Positions 50,561 through 63,432 of a DNA stretch of 64,000 bases are shown here, in pieces. This DNA is from Cucumis sativus (Eukaryota > Streptophyta > Magnoliopsida > Cucurbitales > Cucurbitaceae), in the NCBI RefSeq assembly GCF_000004075.3, contig NC_026655.2:8618001-8682000 (forward strand). The letters run 5' to 3'. The number at the start of each line of letters is the position of its first letter. The stretch's first letter is position 1. Below the pieces are notes generated by a model. It ran no database searches. It had not been told where the DNA came from and was given only the letters and a program-made list of their open reading frames with translations. The position numbers were made by a program, and so were the translations under genes.

Positions 50561-50569
50561 CAAAGGATC

Positions 50570-51762
50570 CACTTCCCCTTAACCTCACCTTCTTCACACT
50601 CTCACTTCAATTTAACATTCTTCATTTCTTCCTCTTTCTCTTTCCCTTTTCTCTGTTTCTTTCTTTTATCAAACAACGAAACACACCCACTTCCCTCTTT
50701 CTTCTTTCCCTCAGATCCAGCTCTCTCTCTCTCTTTCCTTACCCTCTTCAAGTTTTTCATTAATTTCCGGGTTTCTGCACCCTCTTTGAAAGCTCAGAAA
50801 TGGAATCAAGTTATGTAAAGAACACTGAGGATTTCGTGTTTTTCAGTTCTGTTTTTATGTTTAATCCGGTTTTTGCTTTAATCAATAATCCATTCCTTTT
50901 CCTTTTCTCTCTTCTGCTTTTCTCTGCTTTTCTCATTGTTTGGAAATTGAATGTCAAGTATTTGCATTTCTAATGAGGGGTCTTAAGCTCAGAATGTTCT
51001 TTTTCTTCAACTTAATGTGTTTTTGGCCTGTATGTTGTTATTAGTTCAGGCGGTGGATTAAAGTTTTTTTTTTTTTTTTTTTTTTTGCTGGGGTTGGTGG
51101 ATTTTCAACTTAACTTCACTCCACTTTTTTCTGCAAATCAATATTTTATTTTCTTCAGGAATATCTAAATCTTGATCTCTCAATGTCTACAATTTGCATA
51201 TTCATTTTTTCGTTGACACTATACATATGGACTTGTTCTTCTACTGCGTAAGGAAGTTTGAGCTGGATTGAAGTTTCAGATTTTTTATGGCTTTTGAATA
51301 TCGTGAATTTTTTTGTAGCCTATTGAGATAAAGATATTATCCATAATGCAAGTGCGTTCTGTTATTCACTGAATATATATTTTTTCAACTCAAACAGTTT
51401 AGGGCTCTGTATTCAGGTGAACAAATTATTAGCTCACGTTGTTCACTAATTGTTCAATCAGAAATGCTAATTGTTCACTAAGAAATGGCATTGTCAATAT
51501 TAACTTGTATTCTATTGCTGATCATGAAACTGATGTAGCCTGTACCACTTTACAGTTTCTTGAAAAGAATGGCGTATCATGTTTCGTGATGCAAGGTTTT
51601 CAGCATAATGAAGCAAAGCTATTATAGTTTATAAGAACGTAGAGTGCTTCTATTTCAGAAGAGTAGAGTAATTGGGATATGTGGAGGAGCCAATCGTTTT
51701 AGCATGTTTTCTCAAACTTGAAGTTTTAGAAATTGGAAGCAATATTTTATGAGAAAAATATT
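50570..51762 (+). promoter_or_regulatory. Leader region of the ABCG gene with a possible leader intron
   Basis: The plus strand is C/T-rich from 50570 to 50790, typical of a plant Y-patch and 5' leader. It includes CTCTCTCTCTCT near 50721. An ATG at 50800 is followed after five codons by a donor-like T|GTAAAG at 50815. A TTTTAG acceptor-like site lies at 51729. A T-run of about 26 bases sits near 51066. Splicing these sites would be a leader intron typical of plant genes. No transcript data are available. Confidence 0.4.
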
Positions 51763-54700
51763 ATGGAGGAAATTCAGTCTCAATCAGATAATTATAGGTC
51801 TTCATCATCTTCAGCGAGTAGTCCAGTGAGTAGAGTACCTTCAAGTAACTTCTTTTACTTGCGGAAACCTGGTTCACTTCGACAGCCTATCTCTTTTGAG
51901 GATTCACCTGACTGGGAGGAAACAGATATTGATGTGAGGATTGAGGAAGGGGGTGACTCCATCAATGCTGCAACCACCCCTGCTTCACCCTCTCTCTCAA
52001 AACTTAACAGTTGTTCTTTGCCGTCCCCTCCATTACCTGAGGGTGCAGGTGTTGGAAGAAAAATTTCTGGGGCATACATTGCATGGAAAGATTTGACTGT
52101 AACGATAAAGGGGAAAAGGAAGTATTCTGACAAGGTTGTGAAAAGTTCCAATGGTTATGCATTGCCTGGAACTATGACAGTAATCATGGGTCCAGCAAAA
52201 TCAGGGAAGTCTACGCTGCTAAGGGCACTTGCAGGTCTCCAGCTTACTTTGCATAATAACAAATATTAAAAATTTCATATTTTTTTTTTCTTTCTCATGT
52301 TGAATTTGGGAATTTTTTGAGGTCTATTGTAGGAAGATTACATCGTTCAGCAAAAATGTATGGTGAATTATTTGTTAATGGAACAAAATCGCGCATGCCG
52401 TATGGGTCATATGTAAGTGAGATCACCTGATACTGCATTTTCCATTCATATCTTTCGTTTCATATGTGATTTTATATTCTGCAATCTATGATTTTTATTT
52501 CTAACCACCTCGACGAGTTAATTATTTCCTAATTTTAGTTGAGTATTAGTTATCTGAAGTCATGAGAGGATGTAAAATGTCTTTTAGCATTGGAAATGCT
52601 AATGATTTCATGTTTCTTTATTTGGTGACATTACTATTTTTTTCTAGAATTTCTAATTGCCTCAATTTTCTAGGGTTTTGTTGAGAAAGAGACGACATTG
52701 ATTGGTTCCCTCACGGTCCGGGAGTTTCTTTTCTACTCGGCATTGCTTCAACTGCCTGGTTTCTTTTTTCAGAAAAAGAATGTGGTAGAGGATGCCATCC
52801 ATGCAATGTCATTAAGTGATTATGCAAATAAGCTAATTGGAGGCCACTGCTATATGAAGGGCCTTCCCAATGGTGAGAGAAGACGTGTTAGCATTGCTAG
52901 AGAACTTGTTATGAGACCACAAATACTATTCATCGATGAGCCACTTTATCACCTTGACAGGTACTTCCAACATTGTTCTTAATTTTTATGCAAACCGTGA
53001 AAATCTGCGACAGTCATAGATTGCACGCTTTGTCTTACATATTCATTAAGTTAGTCAATACTCAAAGAGAAATCTTGTTAATGTTGTGTAATGGTGTTTG
53101 TTTAGCGGCCATCGCTGTTTAAAGTACAAGGAGCAAAGTTTTATTTTTCAGGAATTTAAAGTCTTTTTTTTTTAAAAAAATATGATGGTCAAGAACAGTA
53201 GGAATGAGAGACAAAAGAAGGGATCTCATGGAGTACTAAGGAATGAGAGTACGAGGACTTCATGATGTGCTATGTCAACAGAATTTCTTATGATTTCTCT
53301 TTTGATATTAATTCTTGTTCAGGAGCTTTGGTTTAGGGATTTTAATGATTGCTTAGGAGCTTTTGTTTAGGAATTGGTTTAAGATTTGGAATTTAATGAT
53401 TATACATATATAGGAATTGGTTTAAGATTGGGATTTTAAGAATGAGAGTACAAGGACTTCATGATGTATGGCATCCTTGAAGGAATTCTAGCTTTGTAGC
53501 TTTCAGTAAAGGTAAGGAGAGAAAAGGGGAGAGAAAGGGGAGAAAGGGCTGGTATAATAGGTTAGATCATTTGTCTTCATTATAGCACTTACATTGGTTT
53601 CCATGAGTGGTTATGGTGACAAAATGGAGGCCATGGCAAGGGCTCAATTGACTTGATGTTGGCATTATCAGTTCACAAGCCTCATTGGTCAGGGCGAGTG
53701 TCTTGTTGATGCTTTCCTTGAGGTTGCTGAGTTCGTTCATTTGCTTCTTTCAGTGTCTCTGCACTCTTAATGATGGTCACGTTGAAAAAACTTGCAAGTA
53801 CCGGATGTACTCTTGTTTTTACCATCAACCAGAGCAGCACAGAAGTATTCGGCCTTTTTGATCGGATTTGTTTGCTTTCAAATGGAAATACTCTGTTTTT
53901 TGGAGAAACATTGGCTTGCTTGCAGGTAATATTAATGTGCATTGTGCGAGTATTCGGATATACAATCTACCTTTTTTGTATGGTTCCTCTAAAGCATTCT
54001 GTAGGGAATCGTGGCTTCCAAATAAGCATCTTAGTTTCAGTGGCTAATATTTCTCTTTTTCTTATGTAGCATTTTGCTAATGCTGGATTTCCTTGTCCAA
54101 TCATGCAAAGTCCTTCTGATCACTTCTTACGAGCAATAAATACAGATTTTGATAGAATCATTGCAATGTGCAAGAATTGGCAGGTAACTCATTCCAGTCT
54201 TGTTTTTGTTTATTCAAATGTTTTCTTTTAATATGTTTGGAAATATTGTTTGAACACCTGCCACAGTAAAGGTTCAATGATTGTTTAAGTTTATCTATAA
54301 TCTATCATATAGTAGATGGCAAACTCAATGATATAATCCCCCTTTTAAATGGATGAAATTAGAAAAGTTGTCTTTGAGGGGACATGACAAATTACTTTGT
54401 CTTGATGGTTTCTCCTTGACCTTCTTGCCAGAGAATTGGAATTTCCTAAAGGAGGATCTTGAGTGGGACTATAAGGAATTCTTTGGAAGTAGAGTCTTGG
54501 ACAATTCCTTGAACAAAACCTTAGTATGTCTCATCCCATGAAGGATAGAACAAATATGGTTATGGACTTTAGGCCCATTGGTTCGGTGACCCTTGTTCAA
54601 GTTCATGGCTAAGATGTTGGCTAATAGGTTGGAAAAGACCTCTCTTTGATGATCTTGGACTTCCATAGTGTCTTCATTGTCAGGATACAAATCTTAGATC

Positions 54701-57700
54701 AGACATGAAGCACTCTTAGAGGATTGTCTTCAACAATATTGAAGGGAGCATTATTGAGGGCTTTGAAGTTGGGAATGATCGGGTGCCCTTGTCTCACCTT
54801 CAATTTTCTGATGACATTGTTTTCTTCAGGTAAGGAGGAGTCTTTTCTCATTCAAAACCACAATTTAGCTTTTTTGAGGAACCTCAATAGGGGAAATGCC
54901 AAATTTTGGGGTTGACTTGTGACTTGGGGAAGGTGAGTAATTGGGCTGATTATGTGGGCTATGAGGTTGGTTTTTTTCTCCTCCTCCTATCTAGGTCTTT
55001 CCATTGGACACAACTTGAGGCCTTCTTTCTGGAATTTTGTTGTGGACAAGATGAGGAAAAGACATGCCTCCTAAAGAGGAGCTTTTTCTCTAAAGTGAGT
55101 ATAGTGACTTTCATCTCGTCAATTCTGAGTAGGATCCCTATCTACGTCTTCTCCCTTTCCAAAGGCCATATACTATGTGCAGAAATTTGGAAAATCTTAT
55201 GAGTCATGAGAGAATTCTTACGAAAAAGGGGTGGATGAGAGTAGAGCTGTTTTTCTTGTGAATTGGGAATTAGGTGGTGAGTTGGTTAGCCTTAGGGTGT
55301 TAGAGGTAGGTAACCTTAGAGTTTGTAACAAAGCTCTCTTGGCCAAAATTCTTTGGTGGTTTCCTCGTGAGTCTTCTTTTTATATCCGTGTATGTCTTGG
55401 TCAACTTATGCGCACTTTGACTAATCTCACAGGACAACTCGCCTGACCCTACAACATTTGAGTGTCAAGGAAATTCCTAAGACATTAATTCCTAAGTAGA
55501 TGACCACCTTGGATTGATTCCTTGACCTCTTAGCCATTTATGGAGACTATGTCTCCTAAATACCACTAGGTCAACCCATGATGGTTGGTTTTTTTGGGAG
55601 GCTAATACCCTTTGTATAAGATTATTGTGAGCAAGTACTACTCTCGTCCTTATGAGTGGTTGATGGGTGGGGCCAAAGTCACTTTTAGAAACCTATGGCA
55701 AGCAATCCTCTCTTTTTCCATATCTTGTGCATTAATTTGTGGGCGAGGGAACAAAACATATTTCTAGGTGGGCAAGTGGATAGGTCCTCTGTGTTATGTT
55801 TTCTCATTTATCATTTGTTCAATGAAACATAACTTTGTCAATGAAGTCTTGGGTACAACGGTGAGCTATCCCTTTCACTTTTGCCACTTGTTGGATCCCT
55901 CTTTCCCTAGTGACTGGTTATACCCACAGAAGCATTAAAAACTCATAGATCTAAGAACTCATGTGTTCATCTTTACACCATGAATACGTAGTGTCCTTTT
56001 AATTATTAGTAATGTGTCAGAGAAATCAAAAGACCTATTGTTGGAGGTAATTTGATTGATTGGATTTAAGCCCCTAATTAGTAGTCTCCAGGGAGAGACA
56101 TTTTTTTTATATTTTAGAATTGCTAGTTGTGTATAATAGAATTATGAAAAATGATTATTTTTTTTTTTAAAGTTTGTTAGTGAGGATCTGATGTATAACG
56201 TTTGCTGAACTTGTGCAACACTTAGGTGAAATGATTAGTTTTATTAAACAACTAGTTATTTGAGGTTCGCGATCTACTTGGCTGATGTACTGTCATATGT
56301 TTCTTATTAATTGTTATTGCATTTGGTTCCCCATTTGATCATAATAGGATGACCAAGGGGAGTTTTCATCTGTGAATATGGATACTGCTGTCGCAATCCG
56401 TACACTTGAAGCGACATACAAATCATCAGCAGATGCTGCTGCAGTTGAAACTATGATACTAAGACTAACGGATAAGGTATAAAATCTTGTGTGTGTGTGT
56501 GTAAATAACTGAGAAGTCTGGCACACGTACTGTTTTCTATTACTCAGCTTCTTGGCATGCAGGTCTTCTGAGATGAATTATGTGCTGTAAAAGATAAATT
56601 TGGAATTTAGTCCTTTTGTGATAATTTAAAGGTTTAAATCCCATTCCAGTCCCTAAAAATCTTATGCTTATTATGTATTGGTTCTTAAACTTTTGAAATC
56701 TTGTTATAGCTCCTGAATATTGCATAACAAACCATTTCAGTCCTTGTTATTCATATTTGATACATCATGACCGAGACCTAACATAGACACATCTTTTGTT
56801 TATTTTGTTTCTATGGAAACATTTTTTTGTAAATTTACCTTATTGATAAATATATGAAGTAGCTATTTAGGTCTTAGGTTAAGAAATAAATTTGGATCTT
56901 GTAATGATTAATGGAAAAACTAATGGTAAGGACTAAAATAGTTCTTTTATGCAAAATTAAGAGACTAAACCAAAATATTAGAAACTGAGAGACAAACCAC
57001 TAGAAATTTATGGACAAAAAATGAAATAAATAAGAACATGAGGGTACCAAATATGGATTTACCTAATATAAGCAGTCTTGGATAATTTTGAAATAAACAC
57101 GAAAGCTTATTGGGTGATTTTCAATGAAGGCACCTGTTTATACCCTTGTTATAATTTCTTTGACCCCATGATGAAGGCATGCAGAATCACACAAAGTTAG
57201 AACAATTGAATTAGTCAATAAGAATAAATCATTTTCATTTTGTGCCTGTTTTATGTCCAAGAGCACACTTTGCTCCAATTTACGTTCTTAAGTGTATGGT
57301 TGATTATCTTCCAGAAACCTCTTCATGGTAAATTTTTGATCTTGTTTAGTTCAATCTCCAGAGGTGAATGAATTAATATGCCACATGTTGTTTCTTCGAC
57401 AGGAAGGTCCATCTCTTAAAAGCAAAGGAAAAGCGAGTAATTTAACGAGGATTGCAGTTTTGACTTGGAGGTCTCTATTGGTTATGTCAAGGGAATGGAA
57501 ATATTATTGGCTTAGGCTTATTCTTTATATGCTACTTGCAGTCTGTATTGGTACAGTGTTCTCTGGGTTAGGACATTCTTTGTCTTCAGTTGTGGTGAGT
57601 ATCTGTCTGTGAAATATCACAAAAAAGTTATCTATGTTTGTGATAGCGATTATGTTTTCAAGATTAAAAAAAAAAAATTAACTAGTAAGGTTACTTAGAT

Positions 57701-60700
57701 TATGCTAAAAAGACTACTACAAGTTTTTGTTGAATATGAGATAGATTTTCATTGCCTGTTATTGGCACTTAGTAAAGAAAAAGAGTTGTGTATCCAATTT
57801 ATATGATTTATTTCTATACATTTCATTCCTTTTTTATTTTATTGTCTTAAATGCAGACAAGAGTTGCAGCAGTTTTTGTATTTGTTTCATTCACTTCTCT
57901 TCTAAGTGTTGCTGGAGTACCTGCGCTCATGAGGGAAGTTAAGGTAATACTCTTAGGTGTTATTTAAGAATGTGGTTCATTTTCATGGCCATGAAATATA
58001 GTTAAGGCATCGTTCATTATCTCATTTGTCTCGGAGTTCATAGAAGCAACTATACCTGTTGTTCAGGAATGTTTGATCTTAATATTGGTGTCATCCTATG
58101 AGAGCAGTGGATCTAATTTCACTCAACTCCTGATGAATAATATGGTATTTGTATATATTAATCCTTAATGAGAGACACTGAGAAGTTTAGTAGAGGTTTG
58201 GTTAGAATTGAATTGGAATAGAGAGCTTAGAAATAAGCATATTTTTAGAATAATTTTATGAGTGGTTTGAACTCTTCATTTTTCCTTTCTGGTAATAGCG
58301 TCTAGCACACTTCTGGGTGGTGTTCCAATCAAGAAATTTAATTCTTTGGTATAATTATCTTCCAGTGGTTGAAAGACTCTTCTTTTGGGTTCCTTTGCTA
58401 TGCGTATTAGCTTTTGGGTGCTCTCTCCTCTACTTAGTTCCAAGGTCTTTCATTAGTTTGGTCCTTTTCTTATTACATACACATACGCACATACATGTCT
58501 CTTATTGAAAGAATCGTCCCTTGAGTGCTTAATAGAGAGGAGTTCATCATCGAGAACATGGTGAAACCAAGGGGAATATGTTGGCTTGACAGTTAGCAAG
58601 TACATATCAGGAATCAGTTTATAACTAGGGTATGATCAAAAGTGTATTTAAGAGTTATTTTGTAAATGATAAGCTTTTATTTAAGAGTTATTTTGGAAAT
58701 GATAAAAGTGATTTTATCTATTTTAGAATCACTTTCAAACATGTCTTTTTCTAAACTAGGGTATCAAGGGCCTCACACTTTGTATTATACACAATTACAC
58801 ATAATGATAATGCACCCACTAATTGCGGAATGGCGGAGAGGCTTCACCTACCCAAATGCTTGCACCAAGAGAAACAAGGGCTTTAAGTTATTGATTTTCC
58901 AACTTGGGCCTTGGGATAAGGGTGGCAAACTTTTGTTTGCTTTTGCTTGTCTTGGTCCTGTATTCCTCTTGAATTCTTTCAACCTTTTCCCCTCAATGAA
59001 AGCTTGGCTTTATATATATATATAACTTCGACCTTGGGATACAACTTGTATGACAGAATCTTATTTCCAAACATTTAAAATTATCACTGATGACCTTGCA
59101 ACAGATATATAATATTAGTTTTAATAATATGAACATCTGGAATAAATATGTGAAATATATGTAAAAAGTACTCATATTTATCGAACTTCTCCGTTATGTT
59201 TTTCATTAATGTGGTTCATGAAATCCTTGGCTTGTGAATATGATTTTATCTTAGTCTAATACATCTAATGGAAATGTTTATGCTTTTTGCAGATATATAA
59301 TAGTGAAGAATCAAATTATCATTCTGGCGCATTTGTCTTCCTACTCGGGCAACTTCTCTCCAGCATACCCTTCCTTTTCCTCATTTCCATTTCTTCAAGT
59401 CTCGTCTTCTATTTCCTAATAGGACTCCGTGACGAATTCAAATTGTTGATGTACTTCGTGCTAAACTTCTTTATGTGCCTCTTAGTAAATGAAGGGCTGA
59501 TACTGGTTATGGCCTCGTTATGGAGAAACATCTTCTGGATTGTTTTGACACTTGTATCTGCACATGTAAGCTCACACTCACTTATTCATGACTCGGTTTT
59601 GAAAGAAAACATATACGAACTCATTTCTAAACCAAAAAAGAAAAAGAAATTAAGAAGAGAATCCAGCCATATTTGTGCTTGTTAACTTCATCTTTCTTTA
59701 AAGTTTCTTCCAATACAACTGTCCTCGTCTCTAACAGATGATATATATGTCGTTTCAGGTCCTAATGATGCTCTCAGCAGGTTATTTTCGAATTCGAAAT
59801 GCTTTGCCGGGTCCTGTCTGGACATATCCATTATCTTATATTGCTTTCCACACCTACTCCATCCAGGCAAGTTTACTTGTGACATTCACTCTTTACTTCC
59901 ACTATTCAAACTGGTTTACACCATTTTTTTGGGTACTGTCTCTAGTTAAACCTGGATAAGTTCCCTAATGGTTTACTTCTATATAAACCAGGAGTTGACA
60001 TTGTTTTAGAAGAAAATGAAAAGATTAAATTTATCCCAATTTTATCTAAGTTGAACAAACTTTTTTTGATGGAAACAATTGCTTTCATTGAAAATAAAAA
60101 AAAGAAAAAAAACAATTGCCTGCAAAAAAACCCAAACCCACAGGAAAATTAAACTAGAGAAAATATTTCCAACTAAGATATTGCCTAGAGAATAATTTCA
60201 AAAGTTCTTCGAAACTGAAGCCTAAAGAGAAACATGGAATCCCACCAAGGACCCAATCGCACAAGGGTTTCTGTCCACACCTCGGAACATTCTGTTGTTC
60301 CTCGCCCTCCAAAGATCCCACATCAAACCACGTATACTTGTGAGCCACAAAAAGCGACCCTTCCTGTTAAAAGGCGAATGGAGGAGGAATTTCCCAATTA
60401 TCATATGAATGTAAATCTGGCAAGCAATCACAAGCTCAAATTCTTGAAAAGAACGAAAAAGAAAAAGCAGTTCCACACTGATCTTGCAAATTGACTCTCC
60501 CAAGAAAGGTGGTCCAGGTTTTCTTCCACTTTCTAACAAAGGATATAACAGAAAGGACCCTTAACGAAACTAAACTGGAACAAACTTCTACATAAGTCTA
60601 ATACGAAAGAAATACTCATTGATATGTTTGAAATTCCTTAAGATGGAGAAGATAGACCCCAACTCAAAGAAGTTACAAAAAACTTCTCCAATTGGACAAC

Positions 60701-61256
60701 AAAGTAACAAAACTACAAGAATGAAAAAGCAATTTGCACCAAGAAATGGCAAAGTGATGTTTTTATTAAGTCGATTGAATGACTGCTCCTTGCTCGTAGG
60801 AAGCCCTTGGATTCTCCCATTCAAAGTGACCCAAAAGAAAAGGTCTAATAGTATTAAACCAAAGCAGTCCCTAATATTACATCTTTTTTGTAGTCTACGT
60901 GTTAGGCTCAAGAAAATCATATTGAATGTATGTATAAACTTATATTGGAGTTTGTTTTTTGAACCTTACCAACTATACATGATTCTTGTGTACCATTTTT
61001 GCAGGGGCTATTGGAGAATGAGTACCTTGGGAGTTCCTTTGCAGTTGGTGAAGTAAGAAACATAACTGGTTACCAGGCTCTCCATAGTGCATATGAAATC
61101 TCTTCTAATACTCACTCCAAATGGAAGAATTTGTTGGTGTTGTTTCTCATGGTAGTAGCCTACCGCATCATAGTTTTTATTCTTTTACGTTTTCGTGTGG
61201 GTAAATTTATGAGTTTGCGTAAAGGTTTTCGTTGTAATCGGGATATAAAAGATTGA
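51763..61256 (+). CDS. ABCG3: ABC transporter G family half-transporter, ABCG3-type, 721 aa, eleven exons
   Basis: Exons: 51763-52234, 52333-52412, 52674-52960, 53754-53925, 54070-54183, 56348-56476, 57403-57594, 57857-57943, 59293-59565, 59759-59866 and 61005-61256. Phases agree and the sum is 2166 nt with TGA. The layout is N-terminal nucleotide-binding domain, then the ABC2 membrane domain, as in WBC-type half-transporters, which pair to export lipids or hormones. Visible motifs are Walker A GPAKSGKS (143-150), a divergent signature [11 protein letters not shown] (247-257) and Walker B ILFIDE (268-273) with an unusual LYHLDS instead of TSGLDS. The Ser-rich N-terminus ([17 protein letters not shown]) and [14 protein letters not shown] closely match Arabidopsis ABCG3 from memory. 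Membrane helices are in exons 7-11. Intron 10 starts with GC. Introns 5, 8 and 10 hold LINE debris. Substrate unknown. Confidence 0.95.
54355..55930 (+). mobile_element. Decayed LINE (L1-type) reverse-transcriptase fragment in ABCG3 intron 5
   Basis: Plus-strand translations in shifting frames give pieces of a plant L1-type reverse transcriptase: [30 protein letters not shown], the [22 protein letters not shown] catalytic region with FSDD in place of the usual [20 protein letters not shown], and [14 protein letters not shown] near the zinc-binding end. Several frameshifts and stops interrupt it, so it is inactive. The endonuclease part is missing. It lies in the sense orientation of the host gene and accounts for most of the 2.16 kb intron. 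Confidence 0.8.
56487..56503 (+). repeat. Short (GT)n microsatellite
   Basis: About seven to eight GT repeats lie eleven bases downstream of the exon 6 donor of the ABCG3 gene. Confidence 0.8.
58660..59025 (+). mobile_element. Possible LINE 3' tail in ABCG3 intron 8
   Basis: The stretch ending in TCAATGAAAGCTTGGCTT followed by a (TA)n tail resembles the 3' untranslated end of plant L1-type LINEs, which typically ends with a CAATGAAA-like word and a short A- or TA-rich tail. No reverse-transcriptase motif is visible in it. The 5' limit is a guess. Confidence 0.35.
60110..60920 (-). mobile_element. LINE C-terminal fragment in ABCG3 intron 10, antisense to the host
   Basis: Minus-strand translations contain [15 protein letters not shown] and a [14 protein letters not shown] segment, then [19 protein letters not shown]. 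This is the order of the zinc-binding reverse-transcriptase C-terminal domain (zf-RVT) of plant LINEs, where the last motif is usually LWxxWxERNxRIF. The frame changes several times. Only the 3' end is present. The flanking purine-rich stretch near 60085-60130 could be the old poly(A) seen from the other strand (T-rich on minus) or simple sequence. Confidence 0.7.
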
Positions 61257-63432
61257 AAAATGTGATTTGATACTAGTATAGGTTTTTTTTTTAGATGTTT
61301 ACAAACACTATTTTTGTTGTGCACATTCAAGGAATGATGCAAGTTAGTTTATTCTATTCATTTTGTTTGCAAATTGCAAGCCTCTTCCCTCTTAATCTCT
61401 TCTTCCCTTCCGAGTGAAGCTTTTGTTTGATTCTATTATTATTGCCAATTTAAATATACATTCAAGCTCGATTCAAATATTGGATTACAAATGAGAGCGA
61501 GAGAGATTCAAAGCCACAAACAATCAAGAGACGTTCAGGTCCAACTACTTGACTGTCATCGTGGTTAGTTTGTATGAAGTAAATTGTAAGTTTGCAATAC
61601 GATTGTGTGTGTGTTTGGGGTTGATTTTACAAGAAATAAAGGTGATTATAATACAAATTTTAAGAAGATTATAAAAGAACTTTAACATTTTTGTGAAAAA
61701 AAGAATTGCTGACTGTTTATTGTTTGGTAAAACATGCTATAAACAAGTTCACTAAAGTAACTTCTAAATTCACTTAACACCCTTTTTAAAATAAGTTATT
61801 TATGGTTATATATTCTAAATTCACTTAACACCCTTTTTAAACCAAGTTATTTATAGTTTTTAAATAACCATAAAATATTCAATTTTTAACAAATTTGAGT
61901 ATAGATATAGATAATATAAATAAAGAAAATTTAAGGACTACTATTTGTATATAACAAAAATGAACTAAGATATTTACAAAATCTAGTAAAATATCACAAT
62001 TTATCTTAATATATTGTGGTTCTATCACCATTTACACAAATAATACTTATTTTTAGTTTATTGTGATTCATCCCAATAATATTTTGTTATATTTGAAAAT
62101 ATTTTCAAACTTTTGACATTAAACGTAATAGTTTAATTAATTCTTAAAATATGTTTCATGATATAAATAGTGTAGAAATTGGGGAGTACATTAATAAATA
62201 GTTGTTTATTGAAGTTTATAACCTAAGTTGTTATAACGAATGAAAATTGTTACTTTAATGGGTTTTTCTCTTTTTCTTTTTTCTTTTTTGGCAATATATA
62301 AAGGGGAGGAATCAAATATATGATCTCAAAGTTTATATTATAAGTTGATGAAAATTAAGGTATGATGGTATTGGTTAACTTGATGAGCGTTTACAAACAA
62401 AAAGATTGAACTTTTTTTAATTTTATTTTAATTTTTTTTTTGTAATGACCCAAATTTGGGTGCACTACATTAATATAGAGTCATTTTATTTAGGCAATAA
62501 ATCGTCAATCAACATTAATTGTCTAGTTAAGCTTGTCAATTCTCTCCGGATCTCAAATTTGTAATTTTGTAAAATCGTTATGGATAATGAAATCATGTAT
62601 AGAGTTTTATCAATTTATGATAGATGAAAATCCATAACTATAAATGGATTCTAAAGAAAAGTTTATTTCACATCCTTTCTAGTTCTCCATCTACATTGTC
62701 GTGCTTATCTTACAAAATCACAACCTAAGGTCTCTACGATGTATGGACCAAGGCCATCTAGTGAAATCTGAGATTTTTGTGTTGGAAGACATCTCTATTT
62801 TATAATTTTGTAACTTTTTTTTTATTATATATATTGGAGCATTTTTTAAAAAAATGATAGACTTCTATCTCTGTCTACCAATGTCTATTGTCGATAGAAT
62901 ATGAAAATTTTGTTATACATTATAAATATTTTGTGAAATTGATGGTATATAATTAAAAAAATAACATCTTATATTGGAAAAACAAAAGGGGTGCAAAGAG
63001 AATCTAAAATTGGATATGGTATTTTGTGATGTAACTTAAAAAGATTGGGAGTTTATTATTTTCATAATTGGGATTTAGGCGAAATTCGAAGGTGGGAATG
63101 GAGAGAGAAAATTGGTGGAGTATGGATCAAATATCATTTCCCTTCCTTTACTTCGCGCCAAGAGGGAAGAAAACCTAGGTGCCCGATGCTTTGGTGTACC
63201 AATCCACCCAATTTCTCACCCAAATTCCTTCATTTCGGCTTCCACTTCTTTGAATTGCCGCCGCCTCGGTCTCAACAACTCCATGGATCTCAGATTCTGA
63301 GCAACCACCATTTTTGTTGCCACCCCATCATTGAATTGGTTGCTATCTGGCCCGCGGTTCAGCCGCTGGACTGCTTGTTGGCAATTTTTCTTCATTGAGG
63401 ATTTTTTAAGCCACTGCCACCCACCGCCCACT
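61257..63432. other. Intergenic DNA and presumed promoter of the last gene
   Basis: AT-rich sequence with no supported gene. 63050-63432 becomes more GC-rich and pyrimidine-rich and is probably the leader and promoter of the gene starting at 63433. A perfect-looking 51 bp duplication at 61762 is listed separately. Confidence 0.65.
61762..61862 (+). repeat. Tandem duplication, two units of about 51 bp
   Basis: Units at 61762-61812 and 61813-61862 share TTCTAAATTCACTTAACACC, CTTTTTAAA and AAGTTATTTAT in the same positions, with only a few changes. It looks recent. Confidence 0.85.

Noticed and set aside
50184-50597. 137-codon minus-strand frame before the ABCG gene
   Set aside because: It is nearly all Phe, Ser, Leu and Ile because it reads the complement of a purine-rich promoter tract; no domain, and it overlaps the leader region.
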